Shown piece by piece: positions 8,872 through 20,080 of a stretch of DNA of 64,000 nucleotides. The notes below the pieces were generated by a model. That model did not search any database. It was given only the letters and a program-made list of their open reading frames with translations, and was not told the origin of the DNA. Within the stretch, counting starts at the first letter, position 1, and each line of letters begins with the position of its first letter. This stretch comes from Gloeopeniophorella convolvens (lineage: Eukaryota > Basidiomycota > Agaricomycetes > Russulales), in the NCBI GenBank assembly GCA_022496205.1, contig WTXD01000002.1:806001-870000 (forward strand), read 5' to 3'. The translations under genes were made by a program, and so were the position numbers.

Positions 8872-10517
8872 ATGTTCCCTCCGATCATCCGTCGCTGGAC
8901 CATCTCTTTTCTCTTTGCTGCTTCCTCCGCCTTGCTCTTGGCACGTCCTTTCCTCTCGCCATAGTAGGGAATCCGGCTGACTTGCTCACATCAGGCGTAC
9001 CTTTCCCGTCTCTCGCCGAATACATTCAGACGCACCTCCCCGCTACCCCTCTCCGATCTCACTCCTGGCCATCTCTCAGATGCCGTCCTTCTGGTCATCT
9101 GCCAGGACTCTGACCTCGCTGCCGTCCTTCCCACCATGCAGCAGCTCGAGGACAGGTTCAACGCCCGGGCCGGATACACCTGGGCCTTCTTGAACGACAA
9201 GCCGTTTTCCGATGAATTCAAGATGTCATCCCATCTCGCTCCTAATTTGTACTAGATCCCTCCGTCTCACATCCCGTTGCAGGCACGTCTCTGCCATGTC
9301 GGACTTTCCGGTCAGGTTCGGGGTAATCTCCCCAGAACATTGGGGAGCTCCTTCGTGGATTAACGCTACCAGGGCCGAGCATATCCGCAAGTCCATGGGG
9401 TGGCAGCGAATACCCCACGGAAGTGCGCTCCTCCGTTCTCTCCGGTGGATGTATGCGACTTCTAACTACGCCGCGATGAGTAGACAGCACCCGGTATGTT
9501 CTCAATTGGCAAACATACTGCTTTCTTATTCTCTGTAGTTTCCGGGACGTCAGTAGATTCAGTGCCGGAGTGAGGTCACACGCATTCCGTGTGCGGCCTC
9601 GGCTTAATTATCCTTCAGTTTCTTGCTAGGGAGGAGATCCTCAGACCATACAGATACTACTGGAGGATCGAGTAAGTAAGTTGGATGTCGTGCGGAATCC
9701 GTGCAGCTAACCACCCCCAAGGCCAGGGTCACAGTATTACTGTAACTTTCACCAGGACCTCTTCCAAGTGATGCGGAACCAGGACAAAGCATATGGTGCT
9801 GCTCATCCACATCACAGTGCTCACTATTGTCAGCTTATATTGCATAGCATTCAGCCTAGCTCCCCTCGATATGATAGAGGCGGTCTACACCCTATGGGAG
9901 GCGGTATATGGTGCGTAGCCAGACGAGTTCTTGGAACAGGCCCTGAGAAGGGTCAGATTTTGCGGATGAACGCAAACTCCCGTTGAGAACTAAGAAGAAC
10001 CTGGCTGGGTTCGTGACTGACGATGAAGACAACTATAATCTGTGCTACTGTACGTATGTCACGCATGTTTCGCTTTCCCTGATACACATATCGCCCCAGA
10101 TGACAATAGCTTGGAAATCGTTGATATGGACTTTTTGAGAAGCGCAGACTATCTGGCGTTCTTTGACTACCTTGACAGGAAAGGAGGCATATATTACGAG
10201 GTGCGGAACAGTGCTCCTCACTGACTTGCACTCATATGACTGACATGGCATTCAGCGATGGTCGGGCGCGTCGATAATGAGCATTGCATTGTCCTTGTTT
10301 CTGCCGAAACAGAAGGTACTCTTCTTGGACAATGTCGGTTTCCGTTCTGGGGACATGCAACATTGCCCGCAAGGGACCGCATACGTGACTGGACGTTGCG
10401 CATGCGACCCTGAACTCAACTTTGGTGAGGATATTCAAGTATTAATCCTACAGTTGACTGATGTGATCTCCAGACCGCGACGACAAGTCGTGTCTTCCGA
10501 AATGGCAAAGGCTGTGA
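8872..10517 (+). CDS. GT15 (KRE2/MNT1 family) alpha-mannosyltransferase, divergent copy 1
   Basis: First of three tandem GT15 genes. These are Golgi type II enzymes that use GDP-mannose to extend mannan chains. Recognisable blocks are VLLVICQDSDL, QQLEDRFNARAGYTWAFLND, FGVISPEHWGAPSWIN, YRYYWRIE, MDFLRSADYLAFF, GGIYYERW and the end DDKSCLPKWQRL. The exon plan equals that of copies 2 and 3, including a 10-nt micro-exon at 9484-9493. Expected motifs are eroded: EPD is EPG (codon 9726-9728), and DAPVHS is GASIMS, with Met at 10277-10279 for the His I recall as a manganese ligand in Kre2p. The first exon is a problem: from ATG 8872 the frame meets TAG at 8962, and the only good donor there (gtaggg at 8964) joins out of phase. 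It may be an inactive paralogue or a young pseudogene. Confidence 0.7.
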
Positions 10518-11196
10518 CAGTATACGATTATGAGACCACTTTGGGTGGTCCTGGAGGCACCTCTTGAGAGAAGCAATAGAGTTGTTATCCATCGCCGCAG
10601 ATTTGTCTCATGGGATAGCGGCTTTGACGGACACATAACAGTTCCAGACAAAGCCTCAACTCCATTACTGCATCGAAGTGGCATCTCCGCGAGGCAACGG
10701 ATCTTCGATCGAGGCAGCTTTTCTGTCTGGCCCTGTGCCTTCGGAGATCGCGCGCACGGCCATAAGCCCCCGCGCGGTGTGGCCCGGCCAAGTCGTGCAT
10801 TCGTGTAACACCGTCTCATCCATGTCCAGGCGTTCTTCAATCGACCGCTGATCTTTGTCTTATTTCCCACCTGGCCCCGTCTGCTGCTTGTTTACATATT
10901 TCTAGTAGTTCACTGGCTGCGAGTGCACGCGCTGTTCCCACGCTTTAGTATAAATAGACAGCGGCTTGTTATGCCCGTCCTTGACCTCATCGAAGTTACC
11001 CGGCGTGTTTGCAACACCACTCGTGCGCCTTGACAGAAGGACCTGCGCACAAGTATCTAGGTCGCAGTTCAACACCAGCACCCCTCACCCACCGAGCACC
11101 TCGGTAAACCGCTGTGCTCGACCCAAGATTTGTGCGCTACTTACACCTCCGCGATGTCTCCGTATAGCAGCCACATACCGAACTTGGAAGACCACA
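10518..11196. other. intergenic region between GT15 copies 1 and 2
   Basis: About 680 nt. A 140-codon minus-strand open frame at 10448-10870 has no recognisable content and overlaps the end of copy 1, so I regard it as chance. The promoter of copy 2 lies in the second half. Confidence 0.5.
10949..10960 (+). promoter_or_regulatory. TATA box of GT15 copy 2
   Basis: TATAAATAGACA, about 240 nt before the ATG at 11197. The AATAGACA part recurs upstream of copy 3. Confidence 0.45.
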
Positions 11197-12914
11197 ATGC
11201 GGCTCACCTTCCGAGTCATTATCGCGACTCTGGTATTATCCGTGAGCCCATGAACTGCACCACGCATACCTCGCACACGCGTGTGCGTATCGTGCACGAC
11301 TAACATGTACCAACCAGACCGTTGCGTACTTCACTGCTTACCATCTCGCCGCGGCCTTCCCATCCTTTTCCCTCGCTGCATTGCTGCCCGCCATTCCTGA
11401 GCCCGTGTACGACCGCGCACCACAGGCCCCGCTGATCTCCACCGCCGGCCAACCCCTCGCAAATGCGACCTTCGTCGTGCTATGCCGCAACTCAGACATG
11501 CTCGGTATCCTGCGGAGCATGCAGCAGATGGAGGACCGGTTCAATCGGCGCTACGGCTACCCATGGGTGTTCCTTAACAATGAGCCATTCACGAAGGAGT
11601 TCCAGAAGTGAGCGTCAGGCGCGGGGGCGGTGTGGGTGAGATGAGCTGACGCTTGGGTCACAGACGCGTCAGCGCGCAGACGGACGCGCCGATACAATTC
11701 GGGACGATACCAAGAGAGCACTGGGAGCAGCCGGATTGGATAGACGAAGAGAGAGCCGCTGTTGAACGGAAGAAGATGGCGGCGGACGTATTGCACTTAA
11801 TACCCTATGGAGGTGCGTCACTGGTTGTTCGTGCGCGAGTGGAGGAGCTGATCATCGGATCTCCCAGGGAGTCTTCCGTGAGTAGTGTCGTTGTTGTGGT
11901 TTAATCATGGAGATGCTTATGGACAGATACCGCAACATGTGCCGGTTCAATTCTGGAGTGAGTTTTGTCTTTTGCAGAGTTGCTTGTGCTCTTGACAGAC
12001 GTCTCGCAGTTCTTCTTCCAACACGAGCTGTTGAAGCCCTACAAGTATTACTGGCGCGTTGAGTAAGTGTGGTGGCAGAGCTGTTGAATGCAAGGCTGAT
12101 ATTAGTTTAGACCTGACGTCAAGTACTTCTGCGATGTCACGTACGACCCCTTCGCCTTTATGGAACAGAACAACAAGACATATGGTAATCAAGTCGATCA
12201 TCGCAACAGCGAAACACTTACGCGATCGTCCAGGGTTCACAATGGGGCTATACGAATACAAGTTTACGATCTTGTCGCTATGGGACACCGTCAAGGGTCA
12301 GACAGATTCACATGTCCTACGGCATGATCGCTAAAGATGCGCTTAGATTTTATGCGAGACAACTCAGACCTGATACCCAAGGAGAACATGATGGGGTTTG
12401 TATCAGATGATGCTGGGAAGACATATAACATGTGCCATTGTGCGTCTCTCATTGGTTCCCCACTTTGGCGGCGGCGTTAATGATGATCAGTTTGGAGCAA
12501 TTTCGAGATTGCGGACATGGACTTTTGGAGGAGCGAGGCCTATACCAAGTTCTTCACTTACCTGGATTGGGCCGGAGGGTTCTACTATGAGGTGCGCAGC
12601 ACGTCAGTGGCCCAATTGCGCGTCGACGTCTGACTGCGGAGCCGGGTAGCGATGGGGAGACGCGCCGGTCCATAGCATCGCAGCATCGCTATTTTTAAGG
12701 AAGGAACAGACGCATTTCTTCGAAGACCTCGGGTACCGGCACGAGCCGCTCCAAGTGTGCCCGCAGGGAGATGCGTGGTTACAGGGGAGATGCAGTTGTG
12801 ATCCAAAGGACTCGTTCGGTGAGTGCTGGCAGTTTCTTTGCGAGACGGTGGATAGCTGAGGAGGGCGCAGTGGATGATCGGGGGTCATGTATCCCGCGAT
12901 GGAAAAAGCTGTGA
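11197..12914 (+). CDS. GT15 (KRE2/MNT1 family) alpha-1,2-mannosyltransferase, copy 2
   Basis: Golgi type II glycosyltransferase. A 15-codon first exon (11197-11241, MRLTFRVIIATLVLS) begins the signal anchor, and exon 2 starts at 11318. Conserved blocks in order: [142 protein letters not shown] and DDRGSCIPRWKKL. EPD and DAPVHS are intact, so it is probably active. A 10-nt micro-exon (11868-11877) joins YGG to YRNM. At the VKD join the acceptor is the tag before ATTTTATG, which keeps frame with its paralogues. Together with its neighbours it probably builds O- or N-linked mannan. Confidence 0.88.
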
Positions 12915-12928
12915 TAGCCGTGCAGGTT

Positions 12929-12942
12929 CGGGCCCGGGCCCG
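12929..12942. repeat. 14-bp perfect GC palindrome between GT15 copies 2 and 3
   Basis: CGGGCCCGGGCCCG lies just after the stop of copy 2. It is a perfect palindrome made of a repeated GGGCCC. Function is unknown; it could be a 3'-end hairpin or a protein site. Confidence 0.6.
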
Positions 12943-13008
12943 GTGTAATTTATTCGGAAACCCTAGGGTTCCGATAGGAGATCATTGAGTATTCGGCGGT
13001 AGCGTACC

Positions 13009-13020
13009 TTAAAATAGACA
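13009..13020 (+). promoter_or_regulatory. TATA-like element of GT15 copy 3
   Basis: TTAAAATAGACA, about 115 nt before the ATG at 13133. It shares AATAGACA with the copy 2 element. Confidence 0.4.
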
Positions 13021-13132
13021 ACCGGGCGTCAGGGCTGCTCAGCCACTCCGCCCGCGTCTTTTGATACACATCCCGTGCAGCCAGCCACTCTTCCCCCTTT
13101 CCTCTCCCTGGCTACGTCCAGGGCTTTCAACG

Positions 13133-14848
13133 ATGATCACACCCTGGCGGTATCTCATCCTGGTCTTCTTCGCCATCGTGCGCTCATTCTCCCGCCTTTC
13201 AACTAGTTTCCGTTCTCACACACCCTGTAGATCGGCTTGCACTTCATCCTCACAGTGTCGCACGAAGCGTATGGCAATGCTACGTCCATCTCGCGCATAT
13301 GGGGGACAGCGGGGAAGGGATCTCTCCCAGACAAGCAACACACAGTCCCCGAGCAATACCGCTGGGAAGGCAACTCCACCGCCTTCACCCCCGATCGCCG
13401 CGCCAATGCGAGCATCGTCATGCTCGCCCGCAACGTCGACCTCCCTGGCGTCGTCAAATCCCTGAAGCAGATGGAGGACCGCTTTAACAAGCGCTTCCGC
13501 TACCCTTACGTGTTCCTCAACGAAGAACCGTTCACTGTCCAGTTCAAAGAGTGCGTTACCCCGTAATTCCGTTACTTACGTCACCGTCATTCACCAATGC
13601 AATCCGCGACGCAGGAGAATCGCAGAACTTACAGATGCACCTATCGAGTTTGGGCTCATCCCGAAAGAACACTGGGTCCAGCCAGAATGGATTGACGAGG
13701 AAAAGGCGTCTGCTGCGCGTGAGGAGATGTCGAAAAACAATGTGATCTATGGAGGTACGCTCGGCCCTTCGCATGCTTAGCTTATCTTTACCCTCCACGT
13801 CACTCACCTTGCCGTAGGCAGTTTACCGTAAGCCGTTCACATGATGAAATGTTGGTGGTCAATCGCGGGGGCTGACGGGCTTGGCGAAGGTACCGCAACA
13901 TGTGTCGGTTCAACTCAGGCGTGCGTTCCTCCCATCTGGCACACAGCCCGGAGATCATTGCTTACCTCCCGTCAGTTCTTCTTCAAACATGAACTGCTCG
14001 CCAAGTACAGGTACTATTGGCGCATGGAGTGAGTCCTGTGCAGCCACGTGGCTTCTTTTGATTTTGATGGTTGTCTGGCATAGGCCTGACGTCACTTACT
14101 TCTGTGACCTTGACTTCGATCCCTTCTTGTTCATGGAAGACCAGGGGAAAGTCTATGGTACGTCCCCAGGCAAGCGCGTCCCCCTATCTCAGGTGTTGAG
14201 CATCTTCAGGCTTTACCATCGCGCTTCCCGAGTATGGTTCGACCATCGAAACGTTATGGGATACAGTCAAAGGTGCGCTGGGAGTTGCTCTACAATTGCC
14301 TCTTTCATGACCGTCATCAATCATTCCAGAATTCGTGGATCAGAACCCCGATCTCGTTCCTCCTGACAATGCGATGGGTTTCCTTTCGGATGATGATGGA
14401 ATGACATACAACCGGTGCCATTGTACGTTTCGTGATCCTGCGACTCATGTCATCCACATCTGACCTTTCCTAGTCTGGAGCAATTTCGAGATTGCGGACA
14501 TGGATTTCTGGCGGGGCGAAGCGTACACGAAGTACTTTGAACACCTCGACAAGGCCGGTGGCTTCTACTATGAACGCTGGGGCGATGCTCCTGTGCACTC
14601 GATTGGCGCCGCCTTGCTGGCACCAAAAGACAAGCTGCACTTCTTCCATGATGTCGGTTATCGTCATGAGCCGTTCCAACACTGCCCGCTGAGCGAATCG
14701 CACAAGCGCGGCAAGTGCTGGTGCGACGCACAAACAGATAACTTTGGTAAGCCACTTCTTTCGTTCATCTAGCGCCTTTTTAACCACCAGCGTGTTAGAT
14801 TACCATTGGTATTCATGTTTACCGAGGTACGATCGTCTCTTCGCGTAG
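13133..14848 (+). CDS. GT15 (KRE2/MNT1 family) alpha-1,2-mannosyltransferase, copy 3
   Basis: Exon 1 (13133-13177) encodes [15 protein letters not shown], the start of a type II signal anchor, and exon 2 (13231-13550) completes the stem. The catalytic region has the full GT15 set: [147 protein letters not shown] and a Cys-rich end ([17 protein letters not shown]). Micro-exon 13818-13827 (10 nt) inserts S-L-P between YGG and YRNM. Putative metal and nucleophile motifs (EPD, NFEI, APVHS) are intact. Of the three copies this one looks most canonical. It is convergent with PIK1. Confidence 0.92.
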
Positions 14849-15015
14849 GTTAGCATCGATAATACCATGCCTTCCGAGTCGTCACGCATTCCACCAGCTG
14901 TATCTACGATGCATTAGACATTTATTACCTGAGAATAATCTTATTGGACAATGATATCATGATATCCGAAAAGTAAAGTGCATGAACCAGGATCGTAACC
15001 GCAGTGGTGACCAAA

Positions 15016-18000
15016 TTATGATAGGATGGATTGAGAGTAGTATTGGTACTGTGCAGAGATGAGCCCGGGTCAGTAATCCAAGAACAAGTGAGGCTCACCG
15101 AATCGTACAATCGTGTCCAGTTCGAGCCGAGTGACGTGTCAATGAGTTTGTCTACGTGTTCCACCACGAGCGAGTGCGTGAGCCCTTGCTGGAAGCGCTC
15201 CCTCAGCTGCGCAGCAGTCTGCTCGCCAAATGCCGCGAAACACGGGAGGGTCGAGTCTTCGCAGACAGACTGATCAGCGTCGCTTCACACGCCTCAAGAG
15301 GTATACCGGTCTCACCTTTTTGCATCAGCTCCACCATCGTGACGATCCTGTCGCAGTGCTTTCGGGCGGCCTCGAAGCCCTCGTGGAACAGCCTCCGGAA
15401 CTCCTTCATCAACTCGCTGTCTGTTCCCCCCAGTACCTCGATGTACTCCAACGGCAACTTGAACGGCGCCGCCTCAAAGCCGATGTTGCCCGGCGAGTTG
15501 GACAGCATGAACCCAAAATCGATGTGAACGAGATGGCCATCGCGGTCCAGGAGGATGTTCCCGTTGTGGCGGTCTTTAATCTGCAGAAGGTACGTGATGA
15601 CGGAGTAGCCTGCGAGCGACTTGGCAAAGTTCTGCTGTGCACGAGCAAACTTTGCTGAAGAAGAGTCTCCGTATGTCTAACGAGATCGTGAGCTCGGTCC
15701 TCAGATGTCAGCTGATGGACATACATTTTTGAAATGGTCCATGAGAGATACGTGCCCCAGTCGACCCTCTGCCAGCCGCCGTGCGTACTCAGCCTTTTTG
15801 ATCGAGTGTATTGACACGGCGTCAGTGATCGTCTCCACAAGCCCGGAAGAGCCTCCTGTTATAAGGATACGGAAACTACAGCATGAGAGCGAAGATACAT
15901 CAGACGCTGAAGAACAAGCAATCAAAAAGATCGTACTATCGAGCCCAGCATTGACAGTTCTCTTCTCTCCATATTCGCTTGAACTCTTGGACGAGCTGCA
16001 CAGCAAGCTGCTCTTGGCGGAGATCGCCGCCGGTCTTCACAATCACCGACAGGCAGTCCCAATTGGCTGGCGCGCAAGGTCAGTACTCCGTCACGATGCC
16101 AAGGCGTGCGTGAACTCGCCCAAGTGACCGTAAGGCGACTCCTGCCGCACTCGGCTTTTCTTGGCCGCCCAGCTCTCGCTGAACACGACCGCAGATGGAT
16201 CTGCCTTATTCAGCTCGCGCCTGATGATTCCTTCATCCTCCACTGTATTCGCCATCGCGCCCATCCGTAGTAAACTGTACTGGTCGCGATTCTCCCGCAT
16301 GCGTTGCATGCGTTCCTCTTCGAGCGCCAGCATCTCGTTCATGATCCGGTCGCGAATGGCTGCCGCTTCGGATGGCTGGAGCTTCATGCGCTGCGTATGC
16401 GACGTCGACTGTTCCTGTGGAGGCCCAACCAGCGATGGGTGTATTGGCCCCCCTTCACGAGCAATCGCGGACGGCGGAACGACTGTGAACCACGAGTTCG
16501 CACCAGGAAGCCACTTCGAAGAGCCAGGAGCCGTATTTGGCGAGTGATCTTGAGCACCTGGCACGGGGTTGACAGGCTCCCAGACGAGGTTAGCGTTGAG
16601 TTGAGAAAGCATTACAGCTGCGGTACGCATTCTCTCAGAGTAGTCCTCCAGAGTCAGATTCTGGCTTTGATTGGAGCGAGATGGCTTGACCTGTTCGGGG
16701 GATTGATATAAGTGTGAATGGGAACGTTGGCGGTCCGAGCTAGGGCCTGGGGGAGAGGAGATAATCGATGCGGAGGTGCTCTGCTCGATGGCCGGGGTAG
16801 TTGGTTGTGAGGACGAGCGAGACCAGGCGGCTAAATCGAGTTCCTTGTTCTTCGGTAGATGACGGAGCACGATGGAATCAGAGAGATCAAGAGGCCTTGA
16901 CCTCAAAGACTCCTCAGCGCCATAAAGCTGCTCAACCAAGTCGATCTCTTCCTCCTCTTTGTCGTATGGTGCCAGCGATGCCGTTGCAGCCGTAGCGTCG
17001 GTATCAATTGGAGCGAACTCGCCGGTTTGCAGCTCAGGCGTGTCTTTGCCGAGCACGGCATCAGATGCATTGACCCGAAGAGGCGCTTGCTCCTGGCTGC
17101 CAGAAGGACCCGAGGAGAATGGGACAAGGTCTTTGGATGCCCCTTTCCTCTCATTTTCCTTGGTAACAATCTTCTGCAAAGTCGACTTATTGTGACGATT
17201 ATTCGGGTCGAAGTCGAGGTCGCCGTTAAGAATTTCGACCACCAACAGATATGGAGCCCGTTCGGCTGAGTTTAGCACAACGCATTCGCCGGGCGGTATT
17301 CGTACAATACGATGATGCGATGAGGGGACCGATTGAGGAGACTGAGCCTCGTCGGCGCTTAGGCACCATAGAGGCATGCAGACCTGAAATTGCTCAGATC
17401 TGACCTCGAGTATGGGTACAGAGGTCAGTGCTTACCTCAGCAGGGAGCCGGTGATTGAGAGCCGTCAACTCTGCACGGAGAGCACTGACACGAGCAGGCC
17501 TTGGGACAACTACCAGTCTGTTCGAGATGCTTTCGAGACTCAAAACGAATTGGACCTTCAAACCCGGTTAATGCAATGGCTTCGGAGTAAGTATTGGTCA
17601 CAGACCTCGGAACGACAAAAATGGCTACGCAAGAGGTGGATCTGCGATCGGAAGTCGTACCTGTTCAACAGGATCTCGACAGCGTTCAGGGAGCTTGATC
17701 TGTGCGATTGCTTGACAAAAGATAGTGAAGGGACCGATTGTGTGAGAACCGGGGTGGGAGCGGGATCCAGCTGCCCTAGAGGATCGTCCGAGAATCTTGG
17801 GAGGCGTTCCTCTTTCTGCGGAAGAGAAAGACTGGGGCTCGTACGCGCAGCGCGAATCATCTCGCGTTTCCGTCTTCTATTCGTCGGCTCTCTGTCAAAG
17901 TTCTCTCCTACAGGAGCCGATATGGGAGACCGAGCGGATGATTCCGCGTCCTCAACACTCTCTGAAGGAGTGTCACCATCGCCATCATCATCAGTTGGCT

Positions 18001-18759
18001 GCTCATGCGGCACGGCAGGCCGGCCTTGTGCAAGGTCGTCCCCGTGCCGTTCGAGACTCCTCACACCATATCCTTGGTTATCTACTCGCCCCTGCTCTAT
18101 GGCGACTTCTCCCATGACTTTGGACAGAGCGGGAAGGCCATGCGATCCAGCAAGCACCATGCCCATGCCGACGAGCGCTGGGTATATATGGGGCTTCACC
18201 TTCCTTCGCATGAACTGCGGAAGGGAAGGTGAAGGGAGGCCAGGGTATGCAGATGTCGTGGGCGGAGAGACATCGCCGAATATGAGCTCATGGCACATAA
18301 GCAATGTCCGTTGGCATATAAGGAATGACTCGGGATTCCGGGGTGTGTTTGGGAAGTCTTTCAGGGATGCTTGCATGAACCAAAGAGTCTACATTCGTGA
18401 AAAAAGAAATCAAGCATCAAAGCGATCGGACTACACACGAGCATAGCAATGTGGGTGGACTTGCGGCATATGTCCATGACAAAGCATTCGAGAGCCCGAG
18501 ACTGCGATGGCCTGGAGACAAGCAGATGGCTGAGACAAGGTGTCAAAACGAGCTCGAGGGTATTTGCAACGAACATTTGCGTTCACCATATGAAACCCCA
18601 GACATCGCGGAGCTCGTCGACGGTAAACTCCCTGAGGCGGCGGGTGAGGTAGTAGGTGATGCCGACATTGTCCGAGTATGTCATAAGATAGCGAAGAGCG
18701 ACATGAACGGAAAAGAAGGAAGGAGAAAGGAAGAGACGGAGGAGGAGAGCATGGGTCAT
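15016..18759 (-). CDS. PIK1: phosphatidylinositol 4-kinase Pik1 (PI4K-beta type)
   Basis: Makes PI4P on Golgi membranes, which drives post-Golgi secretion. The ATG at 18759 is in a strong context (GCCACCATGA). The N-terminal lipid-kinase-unique region reads YSDNVGITYYLTRRL, VDELRDVWGFI, SRALECFVMDI and IAMLTLWFMQASLKD across two introns. The middle has SHFCRSE, VQFVLSLESISNRL and SALRAELTALNHRL, then a long acidic Ser-rich linker (about 17.4-16.2 kb). The catalytic domain has LSVIVKTGGDLRQEQLAVQL, YFRILITGGSSGLVETITD, AVSIHSIKKAEYARRL, the HNGN loop, DFGFMLSNSPGNIGFE and the tail HVDKLIDTSLGSNWTRLYDS, with stop at 15016. A 19-nt micro-exon (17606-17624) encodes most of SHFCRSE. Its promoter region is shared with OST3. 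Confidence 0.93.
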
Positions 18760-18878
18760 GGTGGCAAGCAATATTGCAGACCGGCGTGTTCGTCCCGTTC
18801 TCCCCGCGTCCGCGTTCGGCCACGTAGCGACTGCCGCGTCTAACTAAGTATAACTCTCGTCGCTCCTTCCTCACCACC
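18760..18878. promoter_or_regulatory. compact bidirectional promoter between PIK1 and OST3
   Basis: Only 119 nt separate the two divergent start codons, so both core promoters must overlap here or extend into the opposite gene. No clear TATA box is visible. Confidence 0.6.
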
Positions 18879-20080
18879 ATGCTCTTCCCCTTCTTTCTCC
18901 TCCTGGCCCTCCCGGCCATAGCTCTCGCTGCAAAAGAGTCTACGCATGACAAGCTCGTCAAGCTCGCTGCCGGGAATAACGGCGTCATCAAACTTGACGC
19001 CAAGTCATTCGACCTGCTGACCGCGCCAAAGCGCGACTGGTCTGCCTCCATCCATTTTACCGCCCTGGACAAGCGGCGGAGGTGTGGGCCGTGCAAGTTC
19101 GTCTCATCACTTCTCGCTTGAGAAGCCGCGTTCATATCGCGTTCAGGGAATTTGAGCCGTCTTGGGTGTCAGTAGCCAAAGCATGGTCCAAGGTGCCGGC
19201 AGCGGAACGCGACTCGCATTTCTTCGCAACCCTCGATTTCGACGATGGCCAAACTGTCTTCCAAAAGGTACGGTAATTGCAGCCCAATGGTCCTTGGTTA
19301 ATCCGGCTGCTAGCTGGGCCTGCAATCTGCACCCGTTGTCCTGAACTATGCTCCTGCGGCTGGTCCTCGCAAATCCGCTAATCCCGACCTGCCAATCACC
19401 TACGACTTCTCGTCGTGAGTGCATCGCGTCGTTCCCTATCCAATCCAATTCAGCGAGTAATCGTCCTTCCAGCGGTTTCGACGCGCTGCCCCTCGCCGAA
19501 CAGCTCTCCGGCATCACACCCGTCCCCATACCATACAGCGCACCTATCAATTGGGCGATGTGGGGTACTGTCACATTCTTTGCCTTGGCTGGTGCATTGG
19601 CCATTCGCTTCCTCGCTCCTGTCCTGCGCAGCCGCTGGACCTGGGCAGGCCTCACAGTGATCGTCAGCTTGGTTATGACCTCGGGTTACATGTTCACTCG
19701 CATCCGTGGCATGCCTAACGCGGCTGCGGACGGTTCATGGATCGCACCTGGATTCCAGAGTCAATATGGCCAGGAAACAACCGTCGTCGCGAGCCTTTGT
19801 ATGTGTCCTTCACTTGACGGGTCTTGCGTGTACTCAATGCCTCCAGACGGACTGCTGTCGGCTTCCTTCCTCATGCTCACGCTCGTGGCACCTCTTCAAA
19901 CCTCGCCCACGAGGCAACGCGCACAGATCTATCTATGGTCTGGGGTTATCATGATTCTATTTTCGGTTCTCGTCTCGTTCTTCAGGGTCAAGAACAGAGG
20001 TACGAGCTATTTCCCATCATCGACACATATTTTAGCTCAACGCCCTCAATTTAGGCTACCCGTTCAAGCTCATCCTGTGA
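18879..20080 (+). CDS. OST3: oligosaccharyltransferase subunit Ost3/Ost6 (MagT1/TUSC3 family)
   Basis: Part of the ER complex that transfers the dolichol-linked glycan to Asn of nascent proteins. A cleavable signal peptide (LFPFFLLLALPAIALAA) leads into a lumenal thioredoxin-like domain with the redox motif CGPC at about residue 70. Family blocks SWVSVAKAW, FATLDFDDGQ and SAPVVLNYAP follow. Four hydrophobic segments come next: WAMWGTVTFFALAGALAI, WAGLTVIVSLVMTSGYMF, ASFLMLTLVAPL and YLWSGVIMILFSVLVSFF. The short end is RVKNRGYPFKLIL, formed across a final intron, with stop at 20078-20080. The GMPN segment between membrane spans 2 and 3 is also typical. It is divergent from PIK1, another secretory gene. 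Confidence 0.9.

Noticed and set aside
9905..9962. Apparent frameshift and stop in the middle of GT15 copy 1
   Set aside because: A 46-nt intron (donor gtgcgt after GTATATG, acceptor gggtcag) restores the frame as VY-DFADERKLPLRTKKNLAGF, matching copies 2 and 3. The similarity of EFLEQAL to the paralogue is coincidental.
10448..10870. 140-codon minus-strand open frame between GT15 copies 1 and 2
   Set aside because: It overlaps the coding end of copy 1 on the other strand, has no motif, and lies in the expected promoter region of copy 2.
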